Positions 30,839 through 44,756 of a stretch of 64,000 bases of DNA are shown here, piece by piece. The notes below the pieces were generated by a model. It was not told the DNA's origin. It saw only the letters and a list, made by a program, of their open reading frames with translations, and searched no databases. Source of the DNA: Dasypus novemcinctus (taxonomy: Eukaryota; Chordata; Mammalia; Cingulata; Dasypodidae); contig NC_080704.1 in NCBI RefSeq assembly GCF_030445035.2, positions 21,494,499-21,558,498 on the forward strand, in the 5' to 3' direction. Each line of letters opens with the position of its first letter. Within the stretch, counting starts at the first letter, position 1. Made by a program: the position numbers and the translations under genes.

Positions 30839-32936
30839 GCACCGAGGCGGGCCAAGCCACTTATTTCAGGGACTCCTCAGCGCCAGTCATCTTGGCCTCA
30901 GCTTTCCCCACCCCTCTTGCCCCTCTCTATCCCTCAGGGTACATACCCTCTGCCCAGCCTTCTGGAATGTTCCCCTGACCACTGCTTCCCAGCAGAAGGC
31001 ACCCTCCCTTCCTCCAGTGGATGACTCACTACATTTCTTTCTTCCTTTCTTTCTTTTTTTGATTGTGCTTTTTTTTTAATTTAAAAAAAGAAATGTGTCA
31101 AATTCAAAACTCAGCGCAGCACATCTATTTAAAGCGCAGAGAAAGCAGCCTTTTAACAACTTGCCAAATGTGAAGGCTTCAGAACCTTATAAGGCCTCAG
31201 TAACTAGCACTTTCTAAGGCCCCGGACTTGAAAGGGAGCCAGTGCAGGCAGGTGGGCGCCCCAGGCTGGCCGGGAGGGGCCTGGCACCAACGGGTTTGTG
31301 ACAGGAAAACCCGAGGGGCACATTGGGGCGCAGAGGAGCCCAGGTCTGAGGCGGGAACCCTGGAGCCTCTGTTGACTCTCAGGCACTGCGAGCGCCGAGG
31401 AAGGGGCGGCAGCATGTGTGTAGGTGCTCCTTGCCAGGGTTCTGCTTGACCAAGGTATAAGGCCCCCACGGGCCTGCGGGGAAGGGCACGGGAGGAAGGG
31501 AACAGAAATCGTTTCTCTCCCTCTTTTCTTCTGTCATCTAACCGCCTCCACTTTCCAGCTACCAGATTCTTCCCCCGGAACAGCTGCAGAGGAGGGCACG
31601 CGCCAGGAGGGGCTGGGCGGCTCGGGAGTGCCAGGAGAGTCGGCGGCTCTGGGCCCTTGTCCCCTTCTGCTCTCCCGCCGTCACAGGCCACCGCCCCGGC
31701 CCCGCGGAGCCTGCGTTCTCCCCTCTGCCCCCAGCTCCGGGCCCCCTTCCCTGCTTGCCTTTAAAGCGAGACCTGGGCAGTAATTGGGTCATTCTGTAAC
31801 GGGATTTTGCCTAGCTCTCGACTCTGCTGCGGAAATGAACTTCCAGAGCAGCCGGGTGAGTTAGGCCAGGAATTTTTTCAGGCAGGGAGGGAGGAGAAAT
31901 GGGAGAAAAATAACAGAGCAGGGGGCCCTGGGAGAGAGGAAGGGGCTGAAAAGGGATGAAGCGGGCTGATTCACAGGCTGCGATTCCCCGTTATAGATGA
32001 TCGTGCCCAGGTTTTACTTGCGTGGCGACCACGGCCGGGGGAAGACAGCGAGGGCAGGGCGCAGAGGGCCGCAGCAGGCACGCGGGCCGCCCCCGGACAG
32101 GCCATTAACGACCCCACCCCTTTGCTAATGGCAGGGGAGGAGTCCCAGCTGTTTGCTGTTTGGATTGATTACCGCACCCATCAGGCCCCCAGGAAGGCCC
32201 AGTGACAAGGTCCCTGGGGAACATCCCGGGCTTCTCCTGGCTCCTGGAATTAATCTCATTCCGAATGGCCGAATCTTGTGAGGGTCTTCCCGCAGCCCTC
32301 TTGGGAGTGTGAGTGACACGTGGGCCTCTTGCCAGGCGCCAGATCCGTCCGCTGGTGCCCCCGCTTACGAGCCGGCCTCAGCTGCACTGGTCAAACCTCC
32401 CCAGTGACCGGGAGCAAAAGGCCACACACCCCCCTCGCGCCCGCCCCTCTCCTGCCGCCCGGGCTCCTGGCTGTTCCTCGGACGGGCTGGGAGCTCCCGT
32501 GCCTCTGGGCCTTGGCACCGCCTGCTCCCTCTGCCCTGTCACCTGGCAGGGCTCAGGCCCTGCTTCCTTCAGGTCCTTGATCAAAACCCGCTTTGTCAGA
32601 GATGGTCTCTGCCCCTCCCTGCAGCGTTGGTGTCACACTGTCCGCTCCCAGCCCCTTCGCTCGCTGGGAGGACAGGAGGGGGCCAAGGTCAAGGAGCCTG
32701 GCGATGGCACCACGGTGCCTTGGCCTCTCCGGGAAGCATTCCAGTCCATGTGGCTTCGCCATTCCTCGCAAGCCCAGAACTTGGACCCATCGCCGTCCTG
32801 TGCGGGGCGATGGGGCCCCTCGGCCACACAGGGGGTCGGGAAGAGGCGACACACGTGCGTGCAAATGCTCCCCGGGCGCGGGCGCCCTCCTGCGCCCCTG
32901 CATCGCCGAGCAAATGGGGCGGGGGGCAGTGAGGGG
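30839..32936. other. GC-rich intergenic DNA with a CArG box
   Basis: Holds the CArG/MEF2-like motifs at 31125-31194. The 30890-31020 stretch may be L2-derived (weak). Otherwise nothing recognised. Open frames of more than 100 codons are compositional. Confidence 0.4.
31125..31194. promoter_or_regulatory. Candidate SRF/MEF2 regulatory cluster
   Basis: CCTTATAAGG at 31185-31194 is a perfect palindromic CArG box (SRF consensus CC(A/T)6GG). CTATTTAAAG at 31125-31134 is one substitution from a MEF2 site. The stretch is AT-rich within GC-rich surroundings. Motif-only inference. Confidence 0.3.
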
Positions 32937-33330
32937 GAATGGTGGCCCCCCAATTCTATGTCCACGTCCAAATCCCCAGAACCTGTGACTGTGACCTTAT
33001 TTGGAAAAAAGGGCCTTTGCGGATGTGACCTTGAGACGTGGTCATCCTGGATGGTCCGAGTGGGCCCCAAAGCCACTGTCAAGCGTCCCCAGAGGAGAAG
33101 ACTCGCAGAGAGGGAAGGCCCCGGGAAGACGGCGACGGGGCCGGGAGGGCCGGCCCCCACCGAGGCTGGGCGAGACGGGGGACACTTTCTAGACCTCAGA
33201 GGGCGCGTGGGCCCCGCCGCCCGTCCCGCACGCCTGGCCTCCAGAATTGAGAAGAAATGTTTTGGGCCACCCAGTTTGTGGCACTTTGCTGTGGCAGCCC
33301 CAGGACACAATGGGTGGTGGCCTGCGTCAG
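32937..33330 (+). repeat. MaLR/MLT1-like LTR
   Basis: GGTGGCCCCCCAATTCTATG, AGAACCTGTGACTGTGACCT, TATTTGGAAAAAAGGGCCTT, then GGGCCACCCAGTTTGTGGCA are in the order expected for an ancient MaLR-type LTR. The middle is GC-rich and diverged. Confidence 0.6.
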
Positions 33331-34955
33331 GTGGTGGCACGTGGGCTCTGCTGAGGCCAGTGGGAGGCCTCCCCCCAGCCATCTGGGGACCCCAGGGGCC
33401 CCTCACCATTGCCCTGAGAGAACCCCCGGCTCCCACCTGCCTGGGCTGGGCCTGGCCCCTTTGCTGTCTCCCCACACCCAGCTCGAGAGGCGTGTCCTCC
33501 GGGCAGCCTGCCCCGCTGCCCCCGGGCTGTGCCCTGACTCCTCTCCCCACCGGCTCACTCACTGGCTCACGGCGCCTCCTCATCTCACTCGGCAGGGGAC
33601 CGTGTGCACACAGCCTGCTGAGCACAGGCGAGGGGGCTGAGACGACAAGAGCCGCGCTCCGGTGTCACCCGGGGGGCCCGGATACCAGCACACACACGGG
33701 GGTGCTGGTGGTGGCATGGCTCACCGCTCTGGCACAAGCTCATGCACTCATTTAGGGAATGAAAACCAGCCCTGGGAGAGGTGGGCTGAAAGGCAGCTCA
33801 GGCGCTGCTGCTTCCTAATCACAGGGTCCACTTAGGACGACTGCTTCTCTTCTAGGAGTGTGGAATGGCATTTGCGAAACCTCCTGGGCGCCTGCTGGGC
33901 CATTCGAGAGCAGGATTGCTTGTGGGAAAGAGCTGTAGGAGGGACTTTTGCCTGCTTCTATGGAGAGAAAGGGAGGGAGAGGGGAGAGCAAGGGATGCCG
34001 GGTAGTCTAGAAGGCTGGGCCTGAGCCGGGGAGTGCGTCTACGATGCTTATAAGCACTTTTCAGGGAACCATCCCTGGTGACAGCTGGGGGAAATTATTC
34101 ACACTGTCAGGAGAGAGGCTTAGACCACGAATCAGTTCCAATTCTTTATTTTTAAATCCTCCAGCTGGCTAAAGCCTTAGAAGGAAAGGCGTGACAATCA
34201 TTTGCGTCTGGTCCCAGAAGGGCTGTCACTCAGGGTCCAGACAAAGGCTAACGGGCCTGCATCGGCGATTAGGAAAAGCACGAGGCCCCCTGGCCGAGCC
34301 CTCCGGGGCTCCGCGGGGCGTTTACCGACAGCTCTTTGGAAGCACGTGGGGGACGGTGGGCAGTTGGGGGTCCCTGGGTGGCAGCAGCGGTAACCCAGGC
34401 CCGGGAGCAGAGAATTGGCCTCCCACCAGCACGAGGCGGACACTGGGTTTAGTTCAGCGTGTCTGCACGTCCGCTCACCGCCCCCGACCCCAGCCCTGCT
34501 GCACAACCTTCCCAGACAGGGTGAGGCTGCGCCTCTGACGTCAGGGGTGCAGGGCAGACAGCCGAGCCCGCCGGCTCCTTCTTCTGTGGACAAGGGACTA
34601 CAAACCAAGGGTCACGGTCAGGGTGGGCACTTCCTTTCGGATGCCCAGGCTCTGAACCCCTTCCTGTGTCTGGGGGCTCCCCCATTTCATGAGCTGGACG
34701 TCTCAGGCACTAGCTTTCCCAACCTCCTTCTCAGCTAACGACCGCGTCTGGGCTAACGCGCCACACCCACGCCAGCCTGTCTTGCCAGCCAGCGAATGTT
34801 GCACCCCGTGCTAGCGGCGGGTGGCAGCCTCTCTAGTCCCCAAAGGAGCAGGGGCGGTGGTTTTTGGCAGTGTCCAGCATTGGGGCGGCTGTGGTGCAGG
34901 TCCGAGGCTCTGGGCCCGAGGGCACCTCCGAGCAGCAGTTCTGTGGAGGCGGCAG
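33331..34955. other. GC-rich intergenic DNA, nothing recognised
   Basis: No supported gene or repeat. Confidence 0.4.
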
Positions 34956-35095
34956 GGTCCACTTCCTGGACTGGGCAGGCCGCCGAGCCTAGCTCCCAGG
35001 CCCTGCTGGTGAGTGCTTGTCCAAGACCCTTGAATAAATGATTTCCTGCTTAAACTGCCCCAGTTGGTTTGTCTTTTGCAACTAAGAACTGCGAC
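34956..35095 (+). repeat. ERVL-like LTR 3' end
   Basis: GAATAAATGATTTCCTGCTT, then AACTGCCCCAGTTGGTTTGT and TTGCAACTAAGAACTGCGAC resemble an ERVL-type LTR end. Short and old. Confidence 0.4.
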
Positions 35096-36489
35096 CCAAT
35101 GGCAAAGTATGGCAGCAAGGCCACGGGAGATGAGAGCCAGGTGCCAGGTGCCAGGGTTTCTCTTTGGCAGGTCTATCATGGATTTGTGCCTGGAAAGTTC
35201 TTTGAAAGGAAGAGGCATGAAGGCACTGGTGCACGCCCGGGCCCGGTTCAAATGCAGCTTGTCCTGTATGGGTGACACAAGCCCGGAGGGAGCCTCTCTG
35301 GCCCCAGCTGGAGGCAGAAGGGTTTGGCAGCCACCCAAAGCCACAGAGCCCAGGATTCAGGTTTGAGAAGCAAATGCCCTAAAAGACCAGTATGAGAAAC
35401 CAGTACCGTGGGAGGCTGGAGAATGGGCTTTCTTTCAGGTCTTCAAAACCAAAATGGACGTTGTTTTTTTAGTTCTTCCAGTCTCCAGCTACAGGCGTCC
35501 CTATTTCTGAACGCCTATAAGTGCTGGGTCCACAGGTGGTGCACAACCAATGCTTTCTGATGCATTCACCTTTCAGAATAGCTGACACAGGGCAGCAAGG
35601 CAGAGGGTTGGGCCACATGATGTCAGGGTTCACGGATTCCAGTGATCCCAGCCCTAGCAAGAAGGCATTTTTGCCCAAATTGCACGTATGTTGCTTTAAA
35701 GAGAACAGTAGTTTTCTGATGGAATTTTCCCCTCTCCCAAACCATCCAGCACCCTGCACCTTAGCCTTGGAAATGGTCTGTCTTGCAGGTCCCGGTCTCA
35801 TCGTGACTCTGAGAACTCTTGGCAACTCAAGGATACAGCTGTTCCTAAATGGCCTTCCAGGGTGACAAGGGACAGCGGGGCTCCAAGAGGGTGATGTCAC
35901 TGCCTTCTCTCCCGGCCTGGTGTGGGAGAGCAGAGGGCCTTCTGGGAACATGGCCCTCTAACACCCTGGGGAGGGCAGAGCCAGGCAGGGACTTCAGAAG
36001 CCCGGGAGTCACCTTGAAAGAGGATGGCACAAAGGGGGGTGGGTCGGGAGAGGCTTCTATACCCTCTGACAACAAGGAAGCAGAGAAGACAAAAGCTATT
36101 TGCCTGATTTGTGTGCCAGCCAACGGCAGGGGGGTATTCTCCTTGACTTGCCATCAAGGGAGGCCGAGCCGCCAGTCTGCCTGTCCAGAAAGAAAGGGCA
36201 TCCATCAACTGGCAGCCTGTTTCTCCCGCCTCCTGATCCCTCTTTTCTTTTCCTTTTTTCACATAGAGAACGTCCACGGGGGGCTAATGCCTGACAATCT
36301 CTCCTGCCCTTCACCATCCCCCAGAAGAGGTGACGGGTCTGACGGCGCTCCTGGCGGCTGTGGCACTCAGGAGACACAGGGAGGGACAGGCAGCCGCCTC
36401 GCCCACTCCTGGCCTGCGCCTGGGCGTGTGACTTCCTGTCAACGGGAAGCACCCCTCTCTACTGCCCCCCTCTGCCAGAGGCCAGTGAT
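35096..36489. other. Intergenic sequence, nothing recognised
   Basis: No supported gene or repeat. Confidence 0.4.
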
Positions 36490-36640
36490 TTTATTCCCTC
36501 ACGTGTCATTCTCTGCCAGCGTGGGTGCTGCTTGGACGTTTTGCGGGTGGGCAAATTAAGGCCCTGAGTGGGGGGACAACTCGCCCGAGGTCACGGGGCT
36601 GCTGGGAGGGAAGGCTGAGGCCAGGCTGTCTGGCTCCGGG
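36490..36640 (-). repeat. MIR element fragment, reverse
   Basis: GGGTGGGCAAATTAAGGCCC, CAACTCGCCCGAGGTCACGG and GGCCAGGCTGTCTGGCTCC fit reversed MIR. Confidence 0.6.
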
Positions 36641-38600
36641 ACAGAACCTTTCTCCTTGATGCTGAATCCAGCTCTGGTCAAAGCCGGGGGGAGCAGCTGG
36701 GGGGGGCCAGCGGCCTTTCAACAGAATCTGAAAGACGCGTCCGCTCCTGACGCCACAGGCGTGTCCTCTGAGACAGAACAGCCTGACCCCTCAGTCCCAG
36801 CAGAGGTCAAAACTGGCTTCTCAGCAATGTCGAGAGAACGATCCCCCACACCACGGTGACGAGGAGCCACCCAGTGCTGAGGCTCTAGAGGCTGCTTTCC
36901 CACGTTACGAGCGGGGAAACCAAGTCACACCAGGGCGAGCACGGGGTCAGGAGGGCCCTCGGCCGCCTCCCTCCCGCTGCTTTTCTTCCCCGCGTGGGCC
37001 TCAGCGGCTCGCAGAGGAGCTCCAGCCCCAGCAGCCTCTTTCCCTCCTTTGAAGCTGACAGCTTGGTTCCTGTGGCAATGCGAGCCTATTTCAGGATTTC
37101 AATTTAAACAGGTTTCAAAAGAGCTGAAGGCGCGGCTGAACCGCTCGTGGCGGCGCCTCGCGGCTGGAGAGCCCAAGCACCGCAGCTGCGCGGCCTGTGT
37201 CACCCACGCCAGCTGGCTGCTGGCAGCGGGCACCCGGCTCCCGGGGAGGGCTGGACTCTTCCCGGGCCTGCGCCCAGGAAGCAGCCAGACCTGGCGTGGC
37301 TGCTCTCCTCCTGCCTCGTCTCTAGGGACACGGGAGCCTGTCATGTGAACGGCAGGACTCACAACAGAGGCGTCGAGAGCGCTTCTGGGGACCCGGGCAG
37401 CCGCGACTCCGAGGCCCTGAGGAAATAGGAAGCGCGTGGGCTCCCGGGGGCAGGCACCGAGGGCGCTGCAGCCACCCCAGCCTCCCCCGCAAAGGCTCCC
37501 GGGGACTGAGGCGCCCGCCTTCCCCCAACATGCCCCTGTCACACTGAGGCCTCCCTCCCCGGGCTGAGGGCCGAGTCACCACTCCTTTAGCTTTGTGGCC
37601 CCACACCTGGCACAGAGAACGCGCTCAGCACACACGCTGAGGAAGGAAGGCGCCAACTAGCGGCCTAAGGCTCTACCATCTGCGACCAACAGGCCAAGGG
37701 GGAATGGGAGGGAAGGGAGAGGGGACTTCCAGATTTTTCTTTATGAAACGACTCTGCACCTCAGCAAGGAAACTGCGGTGGTTCTGAAGAAACAGGTTAC
37801 CGAGGCGCTGAGCTCCCCAGCCCGGGGAGGCGCCGAGACCCGAGTTCCACCTTCTCGCCTGGAGACGAAGCATGGGTGCAGGCCGGGGCGTGGGGCCCAG
37901 GAAGGCAAGGCCCGCCTGCCTCTGCTCCCCGCGAGCGCGGCCGTCAGAACTGCACCTGGACTCGGCCTCGGGCCCTCAAAGCAGCTGCAGCCTCTCCTCC
38001 TCCTGCACGGAAACCACTGAGGAACGGAGCCGACGCCAAGTTGCCATTTCAGAGGCAAAAAGGGTCTTCCGTCTCAGGCACGGCTGCCAAGCAGGCAGCG
38101 CTCTCGCCCTTGGGCCACAAGGTGGGATGGCTGTCCTGATTTCCAGAATCTCTCTTCCCTGTCTGTCTCCCCCTGTCCCTCCCCCGAAGGCCAGACAGGG
38201 CCTGGCGAGAAGCTCCCTTTACCAGGACGCGGGCGGGGTCGCGAGCCCCATGGCCCGGCCTTGCTCCTGCAGGACCCAGGGCCCCCTCCAACCACACCGG
38301 CCTGCGAGCGGGAGGATGAAAGCGCTGCTGTGGAAAGGGTTCAAGTTCAGGGGCTGGCTCTATTTCTAGGAGGCGAGCATTATTCCTGGGGCACACACCT
38401 CTAATTTTCATGGCATGTGCTGACTCAGGCTGATCACATGCTGGGTTCACCCAGCTCCCAGGGACGCGGCGGCGGCGCCCGGCCAGGGCTTTCACGAGGG
38501 TGGGGCGGAGGGTGGGGTGTGGTTAGGTGGGGAGTCGCACCCTCCCAGAAAGGGCCAGAGCACAGGCCTCTGCAGAGGCGCTCCCTGCCTGCTTCGGCCC
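36641..38600. other. CpG-dense block between the convergent genes
   Basis: CpG-rich stretches at about 37100-37560 and 37790-38350 (for example CGTGGCGGCGCCTCGCGGCT near 37147). There is no exon evidence. A TGCTGACTCA motif (partial MARE) lies at 38418-38427. Confidence 0.4.
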
Positions 38601-39403
38601 CAGAACAGTGGTTTACCGCCTAGTCGTTAGAGCTTCACCTTCTTCCTTTTTTCTTCTCGTAGATTCCAGAAGATGCAGGGTTTTTGACAAGACAGGAGAA
38701 ACCCCTAATTCATGGGCTGCCAGGCTAAAATCCTTGGATACCATGAGTCAAACTGCACCGAGACTTTCTAAATCTTGGCAACAGAGAATTATGTTACATG
38801 AAGGTAGACACGCCAAAGAAAACGATGAGAACCCAGAGAGGAAGCAAGGCACAACAAAACTCAAAATTCAACACAAAGGTAGAATTGCTCTATTTGGTAA
38901 AAGAGTTTGGTCCACAGACAGACTGCTTCCTGTTAAGATGTTCGCCGCGTCAAGGTCTGCTTGTCTAGCTGCCGCTGCTAGAAAGAGCTTGCCATCTTTA
39001 AGATGTGTCACTAGCTCACTGAACCTATTTCTGGAACTCTCTGTGAGAGGCAATTTAAGCTGGCTTCTCAGTTCCTTCTGCACTCAAAAGAGACCAAGTC
39101 CTCTCCTTGGAGTTCATGAGACCAGATGCTGTGACAAATGCTCCAGCAAAAGGAACCTAGAACATGACCCCATGGTGCCCGGGGGGGGGGGGGGGTTGGG
39201 GTGGAGGGGGCACGGGACTCAGCTCTATCTGTGGCTTGAACACACACTGCTTCCGGGTCACTGCTGCCGTCTCCCTCCTGCTGGTGTTTCCAAGGGGACA
39301 TGCTTTACAACAGTGCAGAGGATCTCGGGGAAGAGAGAAAATTCCCGGTGGGGCTGGGGGGCCGTGACAGATTGGGAGCACGGCCACATTAGCAGCTGCG
39401 GGC
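38601..39403 (-). other. PHKA2: PHKA2 3' UTR (extent uncertain)
   Basis: Sequence following the PHKA2 stop on the - strand. No AATAAA was found in the first 2.9 kb on that strand; the nearest exact one is at 36490-36495. An AATAAT is near 38380. The 3' end therefore remains open. A run of G at about 39180-39196 (C-run in the transcript) lies 200 bp after the stop. Confidence 0.4.
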
Positions 39404-40088
<685 letters not shown>

Positions 40089-40289
40089 CTGCTCCTGCCA
40101 GAACAGCTGGTTGGCCATCTGCACGATCTGGTCCACGTGGATGATGCCCCCGATGCTGTCCATCTCCGTGTCCGAGAGCAGCGCCAGCACCATGATGGCC
40201 TCCACCAGCAGCTGCCGGTACTCGGGCTGCGGCACGCGGTTCAGCACCGACTCCACGTGGACAGCGAACTTGATCTCCTGCGGGGTCAT
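40089..40289 (-). CDS. PHKA2: PHKA2 coding exon (second from last)
   Basis: 67 codons, phase 0 at both ends: [19 protein letters not shown] to QLFWQEQ. Borders GGCAG|ATG and CAG|GTGGGT. Part of the conserved C-terminal domain shared by alpha and beta subunits. Confidence 0.96.
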
Positions 40290-40436
40290 CTGCCAAGGGC
40301 GTGGGGGCCACTGCTGACCACAGCCTGGACGGGGCTCCAAACTCAGCCCCATGCCACCCTCTTCCCCGACTCCGCCGGCTGGAACCCTCCGGAGAACGAG
40401 GCTTGGGGCCCTCCTCCCGGGTGACACCCTGCCTGG

Positions 40437-40560
40437 CCCTGTCCTGATGTCCTTACGCCACTGGACTATGACTTCCAGAGGGCAGGGACCCCTTCTTATT
40501 TCTCTTTCTTCTTCATTATTCCCTGCAGCATTTAACAAGGTGCTCTGGGCAGGATAAAAA
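40437..40560 (+). repeat. L2 LINE 3' end in PHKA2 intron
   Basis: ACTTCCAGAGGGCAGGGACC, then a T/C-rich stretch and CAGCATTTAACAAGGTGCTC, match the L2 3' end. The intron is 40290-40918; the rest of it shows nothing recognised. Confidence 0.6.
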
Positions 40561-40918
40561 CTAAAAAAATCAATTGTTAAAGAATGACTGGGGAAAAGAA
40601 ACCAGGGAGGATGGCGGCTGAAGAGGCGGAGCCAGGGGAGGCTGGATGTGGGGTCGCGGGTGCCGCCAGGGCTTTTTTCGTAACGTGGGTTTGAAGGGCT
40701 CCATGCCTCTTGGGGCACGTCTCAAGACCTTGGCCATCGGGACATGCTGTTTCTGAGGGCAAGGGACGCGGAAAGGGGATGCCAAGAGGTGGGAAAGTTC
40801 AGGGTGAAATGGCTAAAAAGCTCGCTTTACACAAGAAGCCCAAGTGTTCAGATTCTGAGAAATAAAGTGCTTCTTGGGAAGAGACGGTAGGTGGGCACTG
40901 GAGCTTTTCTCATCCTAC

Positions 40919-40972
40919 CTCTCGCGTCGTTGAGGATGGGAGGACGTATCCATCGATGGACAGACCGTGGCA
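40919..40972 (-). CDS. PHKA2: PHKA2 coding exon (third from last)
   Basis: A short 54 bp, phase-0 exon encoding CHGLSIDGYVLPSSTTRE, a strongly conserved alpha-subunit segment. Borders CTCCAG|TGC and GAG|GTAGGA. Confidence 0.96.
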
Positions 40973-43044
<2,072 letters not shown>

Positions 43045-43084
43045 TTACTGGTTCCTTCCACGCACGCCTCCCGGCCCCGAAGAG

Positions 43085-43305
43085 GTAGCATGGCATGCAA
43101 AGGACCCCGAGAGGTGGGGGGCAGGCTCTGGAGTCAGACTATTGAGGTTCGAATCCCACCGCCGCCCTAGCCACGTCCCTGGCCACGACCTGAGTGCCGC
43201 TGTCAGGCCCCTCACCCTGATACCAGCGCCGGGCCTTGGGCTCATCTGTGAAATGGGGGCACAGGGGCCCTTCTTCTGAGGGCTGCCCTGAGAGAAGTGG
43301 AACCC
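43085..43305 (+). repeat. MIR element in PHKA2 intron
   Basis: CAGGCTCTGGAGTCAGACTA, GAGGTTCGAATCCCACCGC and GGGCTCATCTGTGAAATGGG are ordered MIR landmarks, including the tRNA-derived B box. Confidence 0.85.
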
Positions 43306-44684
43306 CGAGAGCCATGCGTGGCCTGTGGCCAGCTGCTCCTGCAGGGAGTGCTTCTAAGAGGAAGGGCTGGAGCCCACTGGCCTGGGTCCCCTGGAATGTG
43401 ACGCGGGGCCCTGAGCGCAGGGGCCTCACGGAGGCTCCTGTGTCACAGGGAGACAAACGCCAAAGCGCCTGCTTCCCTCTTCCAGTCTCACAGAGGAGTG
43501 ATGCCCTTCCTCCTTGGGCAGGTGCCCCCCAAGAACACAACCCACCCTACAGGGGGAAAAGGATCTGGAGCCAAAGACAACCAGCAAAGGCTGGGCACCC
43601 ACAGGTAGTACAGGGCCCTCCCCGATGATGGTGGGACCACCCACCCTTGCCCACCCTGCTTTCCACTTGTCCTGTTCTCAGCTCTGGCTTTTGTGACCTC
43701 CAGGGCAGGAACACCTGTTTTTCTAAAGCAGGGGTGCCCTGCTGCAGGGCCAGTGGTTAGGCGTGCCCGCGGCCGGAGAGGCAGCTGGCAAAGGCTCCCG
43801 GGGGGGCCTGGAGGCCAGGCCTGACTGGGGCGCCCCCGCCACGGCCGGGCTCACAGCCTGCTTTCTGCCCATGGACAGGTTCCAGCCCTCAGCCCGCGAG
43901 AGCCTCCGTCCTCCTCCGTCCGCTTGGCTGCCCACAGGTACGTGGGGCCGTCCTGTCCGAGTGGGCGCTGGCACACGTGAGGGCTTCCAGCTGCAATGCA
44001 GATGCTGGCCCCGCTTGCCGGGCAGGAGGCGGGTTCTTCTCTGCGCACTCGCTTCTACCTCGGCGGCTCTTATTTTGAAAAGGCAGTTAGGCTGGGTTAT
44101 TCCACTGGGCTCATTACTGCCATTTAAATAAGGCAACAATTAGCTCCAAATAAAAGTAATTACAGCCGCGCTCATCAATGACTCAGCTGATTTTCTCCTT
44201 GTAGCTGCGGGAGGAAGAGGCAGCCTCGCCTCTGCAATTAGAGCGTTTCCTAGTCCCCTTGCGCGTGGCCCGGCCCGACGCCGTGCGGGGCATTCTGAGT
44301 GTCAGGTGCCAGTCGGCGAGGGCGGGAAAGAGCTGACCCTCGTGGCTCAGTAAGAAGGCACAGGAACCGTTGCCCTGAGCTTCTGGAAGCTCCTGGGAAC
44401 TGAGGAGGAGAGCGCCCCTCTGCACCCACAGAGGCGAGAAGCCCCGAGCTGAGGGTTGCTCAAAGCAGAAAACAGAGCTCAATTCTAGAAACTTCTTGGC
44501 CTTCTAGACTCCCCTTAAAATTACAGGTGGAGGAGGCCCTGGGCATCTAATGGAAACACTTAAAGCCAGCTCAACTCTTCAGATGTTAGGGGATGAGACG
44601 GGAGCAAGAGGAAGGCAACAAGGGGATTCGGGCTCTACACGTGAGGAAATGGAGAGCCGTGCTCGTCCCAGGCTGCTTTCCCAC

Positions 44685-44756
44685 ACACTTGGAGGGACGC
44701 GTGCTGCTGGGCATGGCCTGGCCCACGGAAAAGAACGACAAAACAAAAAGGTCTGA
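44685..44756 (-). pseudogene. PHKA2: Eroded or diverged PHKA2 exon candidate
   Basis: On the - strand this reads ...FFSVGQAMPSSTRPSK, matching in part the human exon segment FFSVGQAASSSAHSSK as I remember it. The upstream half, expected to read like TRRFSADEQ, is replaced by unrelated residues (SDLFVLS). No good splice donor follows: TGT|GTGGGA is the nearest. Skipping it leaves the flanking exons in frame because both are phase 0. It may be a decayed exon or a poorly conserved alternative exon. Confidence 0.45.

Noticed and set aside
32313-33755. 480-codon + strand open frame, with a 330-codon open frame on the - strand (32633-33625)
   Set aside because: Very GC-rich, low-complexity Pro/Gly/Arg/Ala peptides on both strands, overlapping a MaLR-like LTR. 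No domain or splice evidence.
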